NCBI GenBank assembly: GCA_030704615.1
Contig: CM060734.1
Span: 4,400,001 to 4,464,000 of the forward strand
Origin: Takakia lepidozioides
Taxonomy: Eukaryota > Streptophyta > Takakiopsida > Takakiales > Takakiaceae
DNA: 64,000 bases
Reading direction: 5' to 3'
Shown here: positions 48,936 to 59,600 of the stretch, piece by piece
Numbering within the stretch: position 1 is the first letter of the stretch
Layout of the letters: each line of letters starts with the position of its first letter
Translations under genes and position numbers: made by a program
The notes under the pieces: model-generated
The model's database searches: none
The model's input: the letters and a program-made list of their open reading frames with translations, nothing else
What the model was told of the DNA's origin: nothing

Positions 48936-49285
48936 AAGAAGAACAGAGAGAGGGAAAAGGGGCAAAGAGTGCAGATGGAAAGGGCGCGAGAGGGGTGACT
49001 GAGGAGACACGACAAAAGTAGATGAAACGGCGGTGATGCACCACTTGGGTTCGAAAGGTTGGACGAAAGTGTCTCCTCGTGGAGTTTGCGTCATTACGAA
49101 ATTCGAATCGTTGAGGGTACGCCCGCCGTCCGAAAATCAAACATCATTATCCAACGGTCAGGCCGCGCCGCCTCATGCCCCTTCAGTCAGATAGAGTGCC
49201 GACATGTGCAGCAATTCCGTTGCTCCACGTGTTCACATTTCAAGGCATTTCCGTCCCAGCGTCTGATGAGTTGGAGCGAGAATGC

Positions 49286-50989
49286 GAATGCGGCGCCGCA
49301 TTTCCGTTAAGTACGATCACTCTGCTACACATCCGTACTTGTTGGAAGAAAATGCGGCACCGCATTTCCGTTCCACCTTCACATACCTTAGTTGTTGAAC
49401 GGAAATACGGTGCCGCATTTCCGTCCCACAGCTCCAAGTATGAGATTCAGAAGGAAATGCGGCGCCGCATTTCCGTTCCCACTTCACATACGTTAGTTGA
49501 TGAATGGAAATGCCGTGCCACATTTCCGTTCGGGAAAGTATAGAGGTCTCACCTGGACAGAAATGCGGTGTCGCATTTCCGGTCTGGAAAGGTTGAAGGT
49601 CTCACATGGATGGAAATGCGGCAACACATTTCCGTAGCACAGCTCCAGGGCCGAATATACAAAACGGAAATGCGGCGCCGCATTTCCGTTCGAGAATGTC
49701 GGAAGGTGCGACTCGAACGGAAATGCGGTGCCGCATTTCTGTACCCGTTGCGCACGATTTTCAGTCAGAATGGAAATGCGGTACCGCATTTCCGTTCTGT
49801 AGAGTATTAACGTCTGACGCTGGCGGAAATGCCTTCCCGCATTTTCGTTCCACAGCTCCATGCCTCACATACAAAACGGAAATGCGGTGCCGCATTTCCG
49901 TTTTGGAATGTCGGATGGTGGGACTCCGACGGAAATGCGGTACCGCATTTCAATTCCGATGTTTCAGGATATTTCATCAGAACGGAAATGCGGTGCCGCA
50001 TTTCCCTTTAAAATCTAATACATTCCGTTCTGGAATGTTGGGAGGTGCGACTCGGATGGAAATGCGCTGCCGCATTTCAGTTCCGATGGTTCACGATTTT
50101 CAGTCAGAACGGAAATGCGGTGCCGCATTTCCGTTCTGGCCTGATGGTAGGTGCGACTCGGATGGAAATACGTTGCCGCATTTCAGTTCCGATGGTTCAC
50201 GATTTTCAGTCAGAACGGAAATGCGGTGCCGCATTTCCGTTCTGGAATGATGGTAGGTGCGACTCGGATGGAAATACGGTGCCGCATTTCAGTTCAGATA
50301 GTTCACGATTTTCAGTCAGAACGGAAATGCGGTGCCGCATTTCCGTTCTGGATAGTGTGAATGTCTCAACCGGTCGGAATTGCGCTGTATGAAGCTGTCG
50401 GAATCTTACTCGGCTCCAGGCATCAGATACAAAATGGAAATGCGGCGCCGCATTTCCTTTATGGAATGTCGAAAAGTGCGACTTTGACGGAAATGCGGTG
50501 CCGCATTTCTGTTCCCGTTGTTCATAATTCTCAATCAGAACGGAAATGCGGTACCGCATTTCCGTTCCACCTTCACATACCGTGCTTGTTGAATGAAAAT
50601 GCGGTACCGCATTTCCGTTCTCGAGAGTATGAATGTCTTTTAAGGACGGAAATGTGCTGCAGCATTTCTATCCCTCAGCTCCATGCATCAGATACAAAAT
50701 GGAAATGCGGCGCCGCATTTCCCGTTCTGGAATGTCGAAAAGTGCGACTCGGACGGAAATGCGGTGCCGCATTTCTGTTCCCGTTGTTCATAAATCTCAA
50801 TCAGAACGGAAATGCGGTACCGCATTTCCGTTCCACCTTCACATACCGTGCTTGCTGGATGGAAATGCGTTACCGCATTTCCGTTCTGGAGAGTATAAAG
50901 GTTTCCCCCGGACGGAAACTCGGTGCCGCATTTCCGTCGCTCTGTTGCATGACCAAGATGCAATACGGAAATGCGGCGCCGTATTTCCG
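49286..50989. repeat. Phased array of about 31 palindromes (element 3)
   Basis: A 22-bp palindrome with arms GGAAATGCGG and CCGCATTTCC and a central TG, CG, TA or CA. Starts fall at 49348, 49401, 49453, 49506, 49559, 49612, 49666, 49719, 49772, 49825, 49878, 49931, 49984, then 50058, 50111, 50164, 50217, 50270, 50323, then 50436 onward to 50967. Nearly all steps are 53 bp, with slips near 49984-50058 and 50323-50436. Spacers vary, though some recur in a 106-bp alternation. The array lies between the divergently transcribed methyltransferase and transposase genes and so overlaps their likely promoter region. Confidence 0.96.
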
Positions 50990-51202
50990 TCCACCAGCAA
51001 TCGACAGAATCACTCGTGACGGGAAATCTGGAACCTCAATGGGTTGCATTGTTCCGAAACAACACAATTGCGGCCAGTCTTGATGAGCACAACTTGGTTG
51101 TTCTGACCGTTTTAACCAGCAGTCCTGGCACTTGTCAGTGCGAACGTTCCTGTCTGCACCGAGAATACTGCTGGATCCACCCTCAGGAGAAACTGTCAGG
51201 AG

Positions 51203-54200
51203 ATGTTATTTCGTCGCCGAATCGGCCATCATTGTCCTACTCACTGGCTATGGAATCAAACCTCCCACCTTCATGCATGTAGCTTGAAACAATACTTTCC
51301 ACTTCAATGTGCGACTTCCAATTGTCGATGGACTCCGCAGATCCACTTAGATGGTGCCTGTGAGCCTTGGTCTGTCGCTATACTGAACCTCGCACTTGCC
51401 AACTCCGTGCGGTGTTCGATGGCTCCGAATTCCTACGCTATAGTTTGCTGTCCTCCGCAACTTGGGAGAGCCTGGATCCCAAACGAGGGAGGACTTTGCA
51501 GAGTGACTGAAACTTACCTTTGTTCCAAATTCAAGCTCAAACCGGGCACAGTTTATTTGGAAGAAGAAAGGAAGGATGTTCCTGGACAGGTTGACGAGAC
51601 CATTGTCGTGCTAGGTAACGACGGAGGTTGCGGAATCGAATGGCACGTTCCCCCGTCAGACACCATCCTGTACCGAGCTGTGGGAATGCCCATTCCCTTT
51701 CCGAATCAGTCGCTGCCCACACCATCCACAAAGGAGTCCGGAAACCGAGAGGCGGCCACTGCCAACAGAGAGGTATGCAACGATAATCATTCCCGACCTG
51801 GACCGTCAAGACCCTCCATAGCTTCTCGTGTGGACGTATTCGACATTTCCGACGAGGAAGATGATTGCATTGAGGTACCCATGTCCTCCACACGGTCGTT
51901 CAAATCCGCCATGGACGTCTCTGTAGGTGCTACGCATGTGCCCTCGAGCATAACTCCAACCCGGTCCATTGTGCAGCTCCTACGACAACATCACCTCGAT
52001 GGTTCTCGCTCCGAGCTGGCTGCTCTCGACTATGCCAAATTCCCAGTCAGAAAGGTAACTTTTCTGCCTCCCGAAGTCGATGGCAATGTCATCTTCGAGT
52101 TTCCACCTGTTTCTTCGTCAAAGAAAGCCTCCGGGATGTTAACAGACATGGATCGAAAGCATGACGGACACCCCTGGTGTGTGACGAAGACCAGTAGCAC
52201 GAAAATTGCTGATGGTGTTCGTGTACGATATGTCCTCTGTGCGGGGAAGCTGAGGTGCCTCAATCCCACCTGCTTCCACTTTCTCTCCAAAGGAGGGCGG
52301 AGAAACGAGACGGATTGGACTGGCACAACGCATCATCCATTCATTGTCTCCAGCCAAGCTCCTGCGGGTTCTTTCAAGTGTGCACATTGCAAAGAACCAC
52401 CGACGTGCATGTCCATGTGCAGAGCCAAGCAATATTACGTAATCCATTTGCTCCCGGACTTGACTAGAGCTTGCATACACGTTGGGGTCCACTGCCACCC
52501 CTTGGCGAGAGGCAACATGCGTGAGGCTGTGCAGGAAGCACACGACATCATAAAAGAGGAGGTGAAATTGAGCCCCGGAGCCAGACCAAAGCAGATTCAG
52601 CTGAAGGCAGCCCACAAGATTGCTCTTGGCAAAATCATGTCTGAAGATGGTTCCGACCGAGAGCCCTTGACCGAAGACGAGATGCGTGACCTCTTGGAGT
52701 CCGTCTCGCACGTTTGTAGTCCGAATGTGCGGAATCACATCGTATCTTGCAAGCAGGAGTTCGGCAGGGGGTCGGACATGTACTCAATCCTGGAGGTGAA
52801 ACGAATGACTGGATATGACTACATCCAAGGTAGCAGGTTTCCAGGGCAAGGCAGCGAATCCGATCGTTGTTACATTTTCAAAATGTCGACGTGTGGGCCT
52901 GGGAGTGGAGTCGACTTGGTCACTCGCATGACAACTGGAAACTTGTCGAATGCTTGGGTGATGTTTGATCACATCAAGCGAATTACAAACCATCAGTGGG
53001 TGACTATGGGTGCGCATGTTTATGACTATCACTCCAAGAGGCTCATGACGATTGCAATCTGCGAGATGAAAGGGGAGGACACACAGTCCGAGATGCATCT
53101 GTGGGAGGGCATAAACCAGCAGATGGCAAGGGCGGGATTGCCAGAGCCCAATTTCAGGGGATTCATGGCAGACAACGCTCAGGCCAACTGGGCAGCGGTG
53201 CGGCGTGTGTACGGTGAGGACCCCAATGTTCCAATGGAGGGGAAAGAGAGATCCTGTGGATTCCATTGGATGCAGAGTCTATCCCACTACACTACCAAAT
53301 TTGTTGCTACCTCATTCCAGGCTGAACACCGTGTCCTTTGTACGGCGTGGAAGGATGCACCCACATTTGATGACGCGGAGGTTAAGTTTGCTATCATCGA
53401 GGCTTGGTGGAACACGTCAGGTGCAGTGGAGACAACCAATCTGGGAGCATTGCACAGCTGGTTGGGGTGGTGGCATTTTCGGTATCGACAGTTCGGACAG
53501 TACATGCGGGAGGTAGGCTGCTGTCATTTTCGTTCATTTGTCTTTCTGTTACGGACATTTCGATTGGTCCCTCACCGTTGTTTGTGTCCTTCTAGGAGCG
53601 GTGCTTGGATTCCGACACGGACATGCCGAACACGAATATGGCAGAATCGGTCCACTCCTCCTGGCGAGCGTCTTCTGCCGCACATCTGGTGGACGTAGTC
53701 ACGGCCACAACGGAGGACATCGACAGAGCAATCATGCAGCAAGCCACGTACTACAAGTTCCTGAGCGGCAAACAATGGGGCTTTGGGCCGGACAGGGAGG
53801 AATTGTTGGTACGAACAGCTTCGAGGTCCAAGAATCCAGTGAAATGGGCGACAGCATTGCGAGAGAAGATCAAAGGGACGCCTCTGCACCGCAGAGGTGA
53901 ACACCTAGAGGGGGACGTCCGGACTCGCCCTGTCAGGCGGAGGATTGAAGAGGAACCCGGGTGCGAAGAGGATTCCTGGAGATCCGACAGGAACATTCGG
54001 ACAGCACCTCGAGGTCCCGTCATGTTGCCGCACAATGTGTCTTCCAGCAGTGGAAGCCCAAGAAATTCCAGATCGCCGTCGCCTTCAACCGGGGATTTCG
54101 TGCAACAAATTCCCACCGCTCCCTTGCCCCACATTCCGCCCGCTGTTATGCAGTATGGCCAACCATTGTGGAGACGACTGTGTCTGCCTCACAGTGGAGA

Positions 54201-55000
54201 ATTGCTCGCACAAAGCCGTCGTTTCGAGGAAGGTGTTCCGCAATTCGTGTGGATACACGGCAACGTTGTTTAGAGATGATAAGGAGGAATCCAGATGGGC
54301 TGTCCCTGCTCCTACTTTTACAGGAAGATTTGTCCATGCAAAGTTTGCGGAGGCGACAACCACCCAGTTCTGGTTCTGCAGGCACGACATTATGACTTGC
54401 GTGTATGGAAAGCCCAAGTACGGCATACAGACAATGCCAGAGGCTCCCCCGGTGTGGCCGGTGGAACCAGGCAGCGATCTGAGTCAGGTTGAGGCCGACG
54501 CCCTTACCGCCGCAGGATTTCGGATGGTGCAGCGCACTGACGTGCCCAGACAACCATTTCCGCTTCCACAGCCTCCACCACCGACCCCTGTGAGAGCAAG
54601 AACAATGGGACACGACAGCTCTAAGCATCCTACACACCGTTGGGGGAAACCGAAGAGGCGGCGACCTCCCTCAAAAGTGAACGAGACAAGGATGGGGAAT
54701 GCACTTCGGATGAACTGTACAATCCAGAGCTCGACAGAAGTGCCCCCACCAGGATTCGGGCGTGTGTATCAGATGGCCACGGCGGGCTCAGCTGTTCGCA
54801 ATGAGGTGTACACCATCACCATTTCAGAATTACCCACCTGCAATTGCACCGACTTCCAGATCATGGCGAACAAGGGGGCATCATACTGCCCTTGCAAGCA
54901 TTTGTACTACGTGTACCTAAAGAGACTCCGTTGTAATTCCACAACTCATCACTTCATACATGCACCAGGGTTGAGCCCCAGGAGGTTCACACTCTTCTGA
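51203..55000 (+). CDS. DDE-type transposase with SWIM zinc finger (element 3)
   Basis: Exon 51203-53512 joins 53596 in phase (GGGAG/GTAGGC donor, TTCTAG acceptor). A second, less certain intron lies between about 53990 and 54150, after which the frame ends at 55000. The true start is unclear because the first codons do not match the element 4 homologue. Features in order: an acidic low-complexity stretch (DISDEEDDCIEV); MDRKHDGHPWCVTKTSS; a Cys/His-rich zinc-binding region (CAGKLRCLNPTCFHF, CAHCKEP, CIHVGVHCHP); an RNase H-like core with MFDHIKR (about 52963), MADNAQANW (about 53167), CGFHWMQSL (about 53257) and NMAESVHSSW (about 53640) as candidate D, D, C/H and E motifs; and a C-terminal SWIM finger CNCTDFQ...CPCKHLYYVYL (about 54840-54915). 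This plan fits MULE-like transposases. No stop interrupts the exons, so it may be active. Confidence 0.78.
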
Positions 55001-55829
55001 ATATGGATCCAGGGGACCAGTGAGCTTGGCTTGCGGTCCACATACAATGGTACGCCCATCGGATAGTAGAACTGTACTGCTGCCAGTACCTCAGACTCTG
55101 GCCACACAAAGGTCCGACATATGTCTTGCCTACCAGTAACCTGTTTTGATCGAACTAAGATATTACTATATCGTTCACTTGTTTCCACGTGCATGTATTT
55201 TTGTATGTTGGAGGGTTCATGTTTTTCTGCTTTCCGAAAACTTGCTCTCCTCATTCGACCTCCGACAAGGAAATGCGGCGCCGAATTTCCAAGTATCGTC
55301 GTAGGTACCCCCAGAGGCGGCCTTCGCCAACACCAAACCGCTCCGAAATTTCGCACGTGCGAACCCTAATGCGGCACCCTATTTCCCAGTTCAGTTGCAA
55401 ACCTTTCCCGCCGAATACCCGAAGAAGACAGAATTGTGAAGTACTGCAGACTGTATTGGTGCAGACTCCATTGGTTCAATCGCGGCAAAAGGGTCAGCTT
55501 CATTCCAATGTTAAGGCATGTAAAACCGCGGAATACTCTATACAGGCCAGTATGCGACGTCCTTTTGCAGTGGTATACTGGATTTCCCGTTGCACGGTCA
55601 CTTATTTCCATGAGCGGATCTATAAAACCATGAGCGGACTTGTTACTGACGACATATCTTCGCCGCATTACATGATCTGGAACGTCCAAAAACGGCAAGG
55701 TCAAATAAAAAACTATTATTTTAATACTTGTTTAATCTGCCGCATTTCCAAATTTGGAGGAGTCCGCTCATGAAATCCGCGTATCTTAGACTTCGGCTCA
55801 CCGCTCATGCGGCTCATGCGGCTCATGGC
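55001..55829. other. Right subterminal region of element 3
   Basis: Non-coding. It holds degenerate array-type palindromes at about 55269-55290 and 55370-55385, and scattered ATGAGCGG motifs leading into the right terminal repeat. Confidence 0.65.
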
Positions 55830-55866
55830 TCATGGCTCATGGTTTCTGCTCATGAAATAGTAAACC
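55795..55866 (-). repeat. Right terminal inverted repeat of element 3
   Basis: Read on the minus strand it starts GGTTTACTATTTCATGAGC and continues with five or six ATGAGC copies, mirroring the left end. Confidence 0.85.
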
Positions 55867-55875
55867 TCCAACTAC
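55867..55875 (+). repeat. Target site duplication of element 3, right copy
   Basis: TCCAACTAC, identical to 41129-41137; the element 4 tandem array resumes here in phase. Confidence 0.82.
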
Positions 55876-58800
55876 GGGGGTTTTGACCTTGGCACACTGA
55901 CCCTGTGTGGCCCATTTAGACATAAAAAAAAAGCATAAAGGGGGCACAAACAGTGTGCTTTGAAGCACACTCTTTGGTGCTTCCAATTTGGGGTTTTTTG
56001 ACATGGCATACTAGCCCCTCTGTGGCTCATTTGGACATCCTAAAACAGGCTGAGAGAGGGGCACAAACAGTGTACGTTGACGCACACTGTTTGATGCTTC
56101 CAACTATGGGGTTGTTTGACATGGCATTCCGGCCCTGTTTGGCCCATTTACACATCAAAAAATTAGCATAAAGGGGAGCACAAACAGTGTGCTTTGAAGC
56201 ACACTGTTTGGTGCTTCCAATAAGGGGTTTTTTGACATGGCATACTGGCCTTGTGTGGCCCATTTAGACATCAAAAAACAGGCTGAGATGGGGGCACAAA
56301 TAGTGTACGTTGACGCACACTGTTTGGTGCTTCCAACTATGGGGTTTGTTGACATGGCATTCTGGCCCTGTTTTGCCCATTTAGACATCAATAATCAATC
56401 ATAAAGGGGAGCACAAACAGTATGCTTTGAAGCACACTGTTCAGTGCTCCCAATTAGGGGTTTTCTGACATGGCATTCTGGCCCTGTGTGGCCCATTTTG
56501 AGATCCAAAAACAGGCTGAGAGAGGGGCACAAACAGTAAGCGTTGACACACACTGTTTGGTGCTTCCAACTACGGGTTTTTTCAACTTGGCACACTGGCC
56601 CTGTGTGGCCCATTTAGACATCAAAAAACAACTGGAAAGGGGGGCACAAATAGTGCGCGTTGCCGCACACTGTTTGGTGCTTCCAACTACACGCATTTTG
56701 ACCTTGGCACACTGGCCCCGTGTGGCCCATTTATACATCAAAAAAAAAAACATCAAAAGGGCACGTATGCTTTGAAGCACACTGTTTGGTGCTTCCAATT
56801 AGGGGTTTTTTGACATGGCATACTAGCCCCTCTGTGGCTCATTTGGACATCCTAAAACAGGCTAAGAGAGGGGCACAAACAGTGTGCGTTCACGCACACT
56901 GTTTGATGCTTCCAACTATGGGGTTGTTTGACATGGCATTCTGGCCCTGTTTGGCCCATTTACACATCACAAATTAGCATAAAGGGGAGCACAAACAATG
57001 TGCTTTGAAGCACACTGTTTGGTGCTTCCAATAATGGGTTTTTTTTACATGGCATACTAGCCTTCTGTGGCCCATTTAGACATCAAAAAACAGGCGGAGA
57101 TGGGGGCACAAACAATGTGCGTTGACACACACTGTTTGGTGCTTCCAACTATGGGGCTTGTTGACATGGCATTCTGGCCCTGTGTTGCCCATTTAGACAT
57201 CAACAATCAAGCATAAAGGGAGCACAAACAGTGTGCTTTGAAGCACACTGTTTGGTGCTCCCAATTAGGGGTTTTTTGACATGGCATTCTGGCCCGGTGT
57301 GGCCCATTTTGAGATCCAAAAACAGGCTGAGAGAGGGGCACAAACAGTGTGCGTTGACGCACACTGTTTGGTGCTTCCAACTCTAGGGTTTTTTGATATG
57401 GCATACTGGCCCTGTGTGGCCCATTTAGACATCAATAAACAAGCATAAAGGGGAGCACAAACAGTGTGCTTTGAAGCACACTGTTTGGTGCTCCCAATGG
57501 GGGGTTTTTTGACATGTCATTTTGGCCCTGTGTGGCCCATTTGGAAATAAAAAACAGGCCGAGAGAGAGGCAGAAACAGTGTGCGTTGACGCACATTGCT
57601 TGGTGCTTCCAACTATGGGATTTTTTGACATGGAACACTGGCCCTGTGTGGCCCATTTAGACATCATTTTACAAGCATAAAGGGAGCACAAATAGTGTGC
57701 TTTGAAGCACATTGTTTGGTGCTTCCAATTAGGGGTTTTTTGAAATGGCATACTGACCCTGTGTGGCCCATTTTGAAATCAAAAAACAAGCTGAGAGAGG
57801 GGCACAAACAGTGTGCGTTGACGTACACTGTTTTGTGCTTCCATGTAGGTGTGATTTGAACTTGGCAGGCAGCCATGTGTGGCCCATTTTCACATCAAAA
57901 AACAAGCAAAGACGGGGGCACAAACAGTGTGCAATGACGCACTCTGTTTGGTGCTTTTGTCTTGGTGTGATTTGAACATGGCAGACTGGCCCTATGTGGC
58001 ATTTTTTGACATCAGAAAAGAACTAAAGTGGGGAGCACAAACAGTGTGCGTTGCCGCACACTGTTTTGTGCTTCCATGTGGACTTGTTTTGAACATGACA
58101 GACTGGCCATGTTTGGCCCATTTTGACATCAAAATAAAAGCCCTAAAAAGCCTTGGTGTGACACATTTTGACATAGAAAAACAAGCAAACTGGGGGGCAC
58201 ATACAGTGTGCGTTGCAGCACACCGTTTCGTGCTTCCATCTACATCTGTTTTGAACATGGCAGACTGGCCATGTTTGGCCCATTTTGACATTAAACAAAA
58301 AACAAAGTGGGGTGCACAAACAGTGTGCGTTGCCGCACACTGTTTTGTGCTTCGATGTAGGTGCGATTTGAACTTGGCAGGCAGCCATGTGCGGCCCATT
58401 TCACATCAAAAAACAAGCAAAAAGGGGGGCACAAACAGTGTGCGTTGCCGCACAAGTAGGTGTTATTCGAACATGGCAGACAGCCCTGCTGTGACACATT
58501 TTGACATAGAAAAACAAGCATTGTGGGGGGCACAAACAGTGTGCGTTGCCGCACACTGTTTTGTGCTTCCATACAGTTGTGATTTGAACACGGTAGACAG
58601 CCCTGGTGTGACACATTTTGACATGGAAAAACAAGCAAAGTGGGGGGCAAAAACAGTGTGCGTTGCTGCATAGTGTTTCGTGCTTGCATCTAGATCAGTT
58701 TTGAACATGGCAGACTGGCCATGTTTGGCCCATTATGACATTAAAAAAAAAAGCAAAGTGGGGGGCAGAAACAGTGTGCGTTGCTGCACTCTGTTTTGTG

Positions 58801-59100
58801 CTTCCTTTTTGGTGTGATTTGAACTTTGCAGGCAGCCCTGGTGTAACACATTTTGACATAGAAAGAAACCAAGTACAGGGGCACAAAGAGTGTGCGGCAA
58901 CGCACATTGTTTCGTGCATCCATCGAAGTGGGTTTGATACACCACATACTGGCCTGGTCTGGTTCATTTTGACATGAAGAACAAGCAAAAAAGAGGGGCA
59001 GAAATAGTGTGCGTTGCCGCACACTGTTTCGTGTTTCCATCGAGCTGCATTATGACATGGCAGACTGGGCTGGTGTGGTACAATTTGACATCAAAAACAA
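55867..59100. repeat. Palindromic tandem array of element 4, right part (about 27 units of about 117 bp)
   Basis: Each unit carries a 22-bp palindrome with arms CAGTGTGCGT and ACGCACACTG (variants GCTT/AAGC and GCGT/CCGC) around TG. This is followed by TTTGGTGCTTCCAACTANGGG, GACATGGCA, CTGGCCCTGTGTGGCCCATTT and ACATCAAAAAACA. In the first 17 units the GCTTTGAAGC and GCGTTGACGC types largely alternate, making a dimer of about 232 bp. From about 57918 on, units are mostly of the GCGTTGCCGC type with more diverged spacers. With 40735-41137 this was one array before element 3 inserted. Confidence 0.94.
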
Positions 59101-59205
59101 ACAAAGCAGGGCTAGGTTTTCTTGATAAATGATAGACTGGGCTGGTGAGGTGCATTTTGAGATCAAAGAACAACAAGATGAGGGGTTGTTAGGACAGACT
59201 TGTAC

Positions 59206-59600
59206 CTTTCTTTGTGCTGCGTTGGATGTCTCTCCAATCGCATGAGACCCTTTGCGCTTCGGACTGCTGTCTACGCCGAGCATGTTCTGGAGCATCTCCG
59301 CCATCCTCTTTTCCACTGTCTGCTTCTTCATGAGGCCACCATCAACATCCTCTTCGACGTCCGTCTCTCCCTCGGATGCGGTCTCCTCCTCACCCGTTCT
59401 CGGCAGTATGTCGGGTTGTTGTTCCTCTCGAAAATCCTGCTCTTGCATCGCCAACCTCTCCTCATTGCCCTCATCTTCCTCATTTCCCTCTTCGTCTACT
59501 CTTTCCAACCTCATTCTATCTCTGGCTCTCTTCCTCTCCCCAGTGCTGGTAAAGTAGAGCGACTTCCTTATCTTCTTCCTCCGGTGGAAACAAACGCTCC
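59206..59600 (-). CDS. First exon of the element 4 ParB-methyltransferase gene
   Basis: The minus-strand reading RRKKIRKSLYFTSTGERKRA then RMRLERVDEEGNEEDEGNEE, ending KGSHAIGETSNAAQRK, aligns with exon 1 of the element 3 gene (RRKLRKLYFGRRPMPKGRKQ, RLQEE). It ends at a GT donor (59205-59204). The next exon is near 40604, so the intron now spans over 18 kb, including the palindrome array and element 3. No ATG is clear at the upstream end. The segment is basic, then strongly acidic. Confidence 0.6.

Larger units (their letters stand above)
41138..55866 (+). mobile_element. Element 3: 14.7-kb transposon with ParB-methyltransferase gene, phased palindrome array and SWIM transposase
   Basis: Bounded by inverted repeats (left from about 41141, GGGCTGCTATTTCATGAGC; right ending at 55866, complement GGTTTACTATTTCATGAGC). 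Both continue into repeated CATGAGCC motifs. TCCAACTAC is duplicated at both borders, and the interrupted tandem array continues in phase on the other side, so this is a clean insertion into element 4. The cargo is an unknown leftward frame set (41602-42698), the leftward ParB-methyltransferase gene (43728-48935), about 31 palindromes at 53-bp spacing (49286-50989), and a rightward transposase (51203-55000). It has the same gene order and orientation as element 4 but is better preserved. Confidence 0.87.

Noticed and set aside
49286-50989. CRISPR array (22-bp repeats, 31-bp spacers)
   Set aside because: The repeats are perfect palindromes with a variable centre, some spacers recur, there are no cas genes, and the surroundings are intron-containing eukaryotic transposons.
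49175-51083. Open frames of 60-240 codons on both strands, rich in MRCRISV or AAPHFR
   Set aside because: They come from repeated reading of the palindrome; both strands give the same motif because the site is its own complement.
55953-59040. Open frames of 65-264 codons in the 117-bp array (e.g. 57879-58673)
   Set aside because: Repeat-derived; the unit is often a multiple of three and free of stops, and both strands are open.
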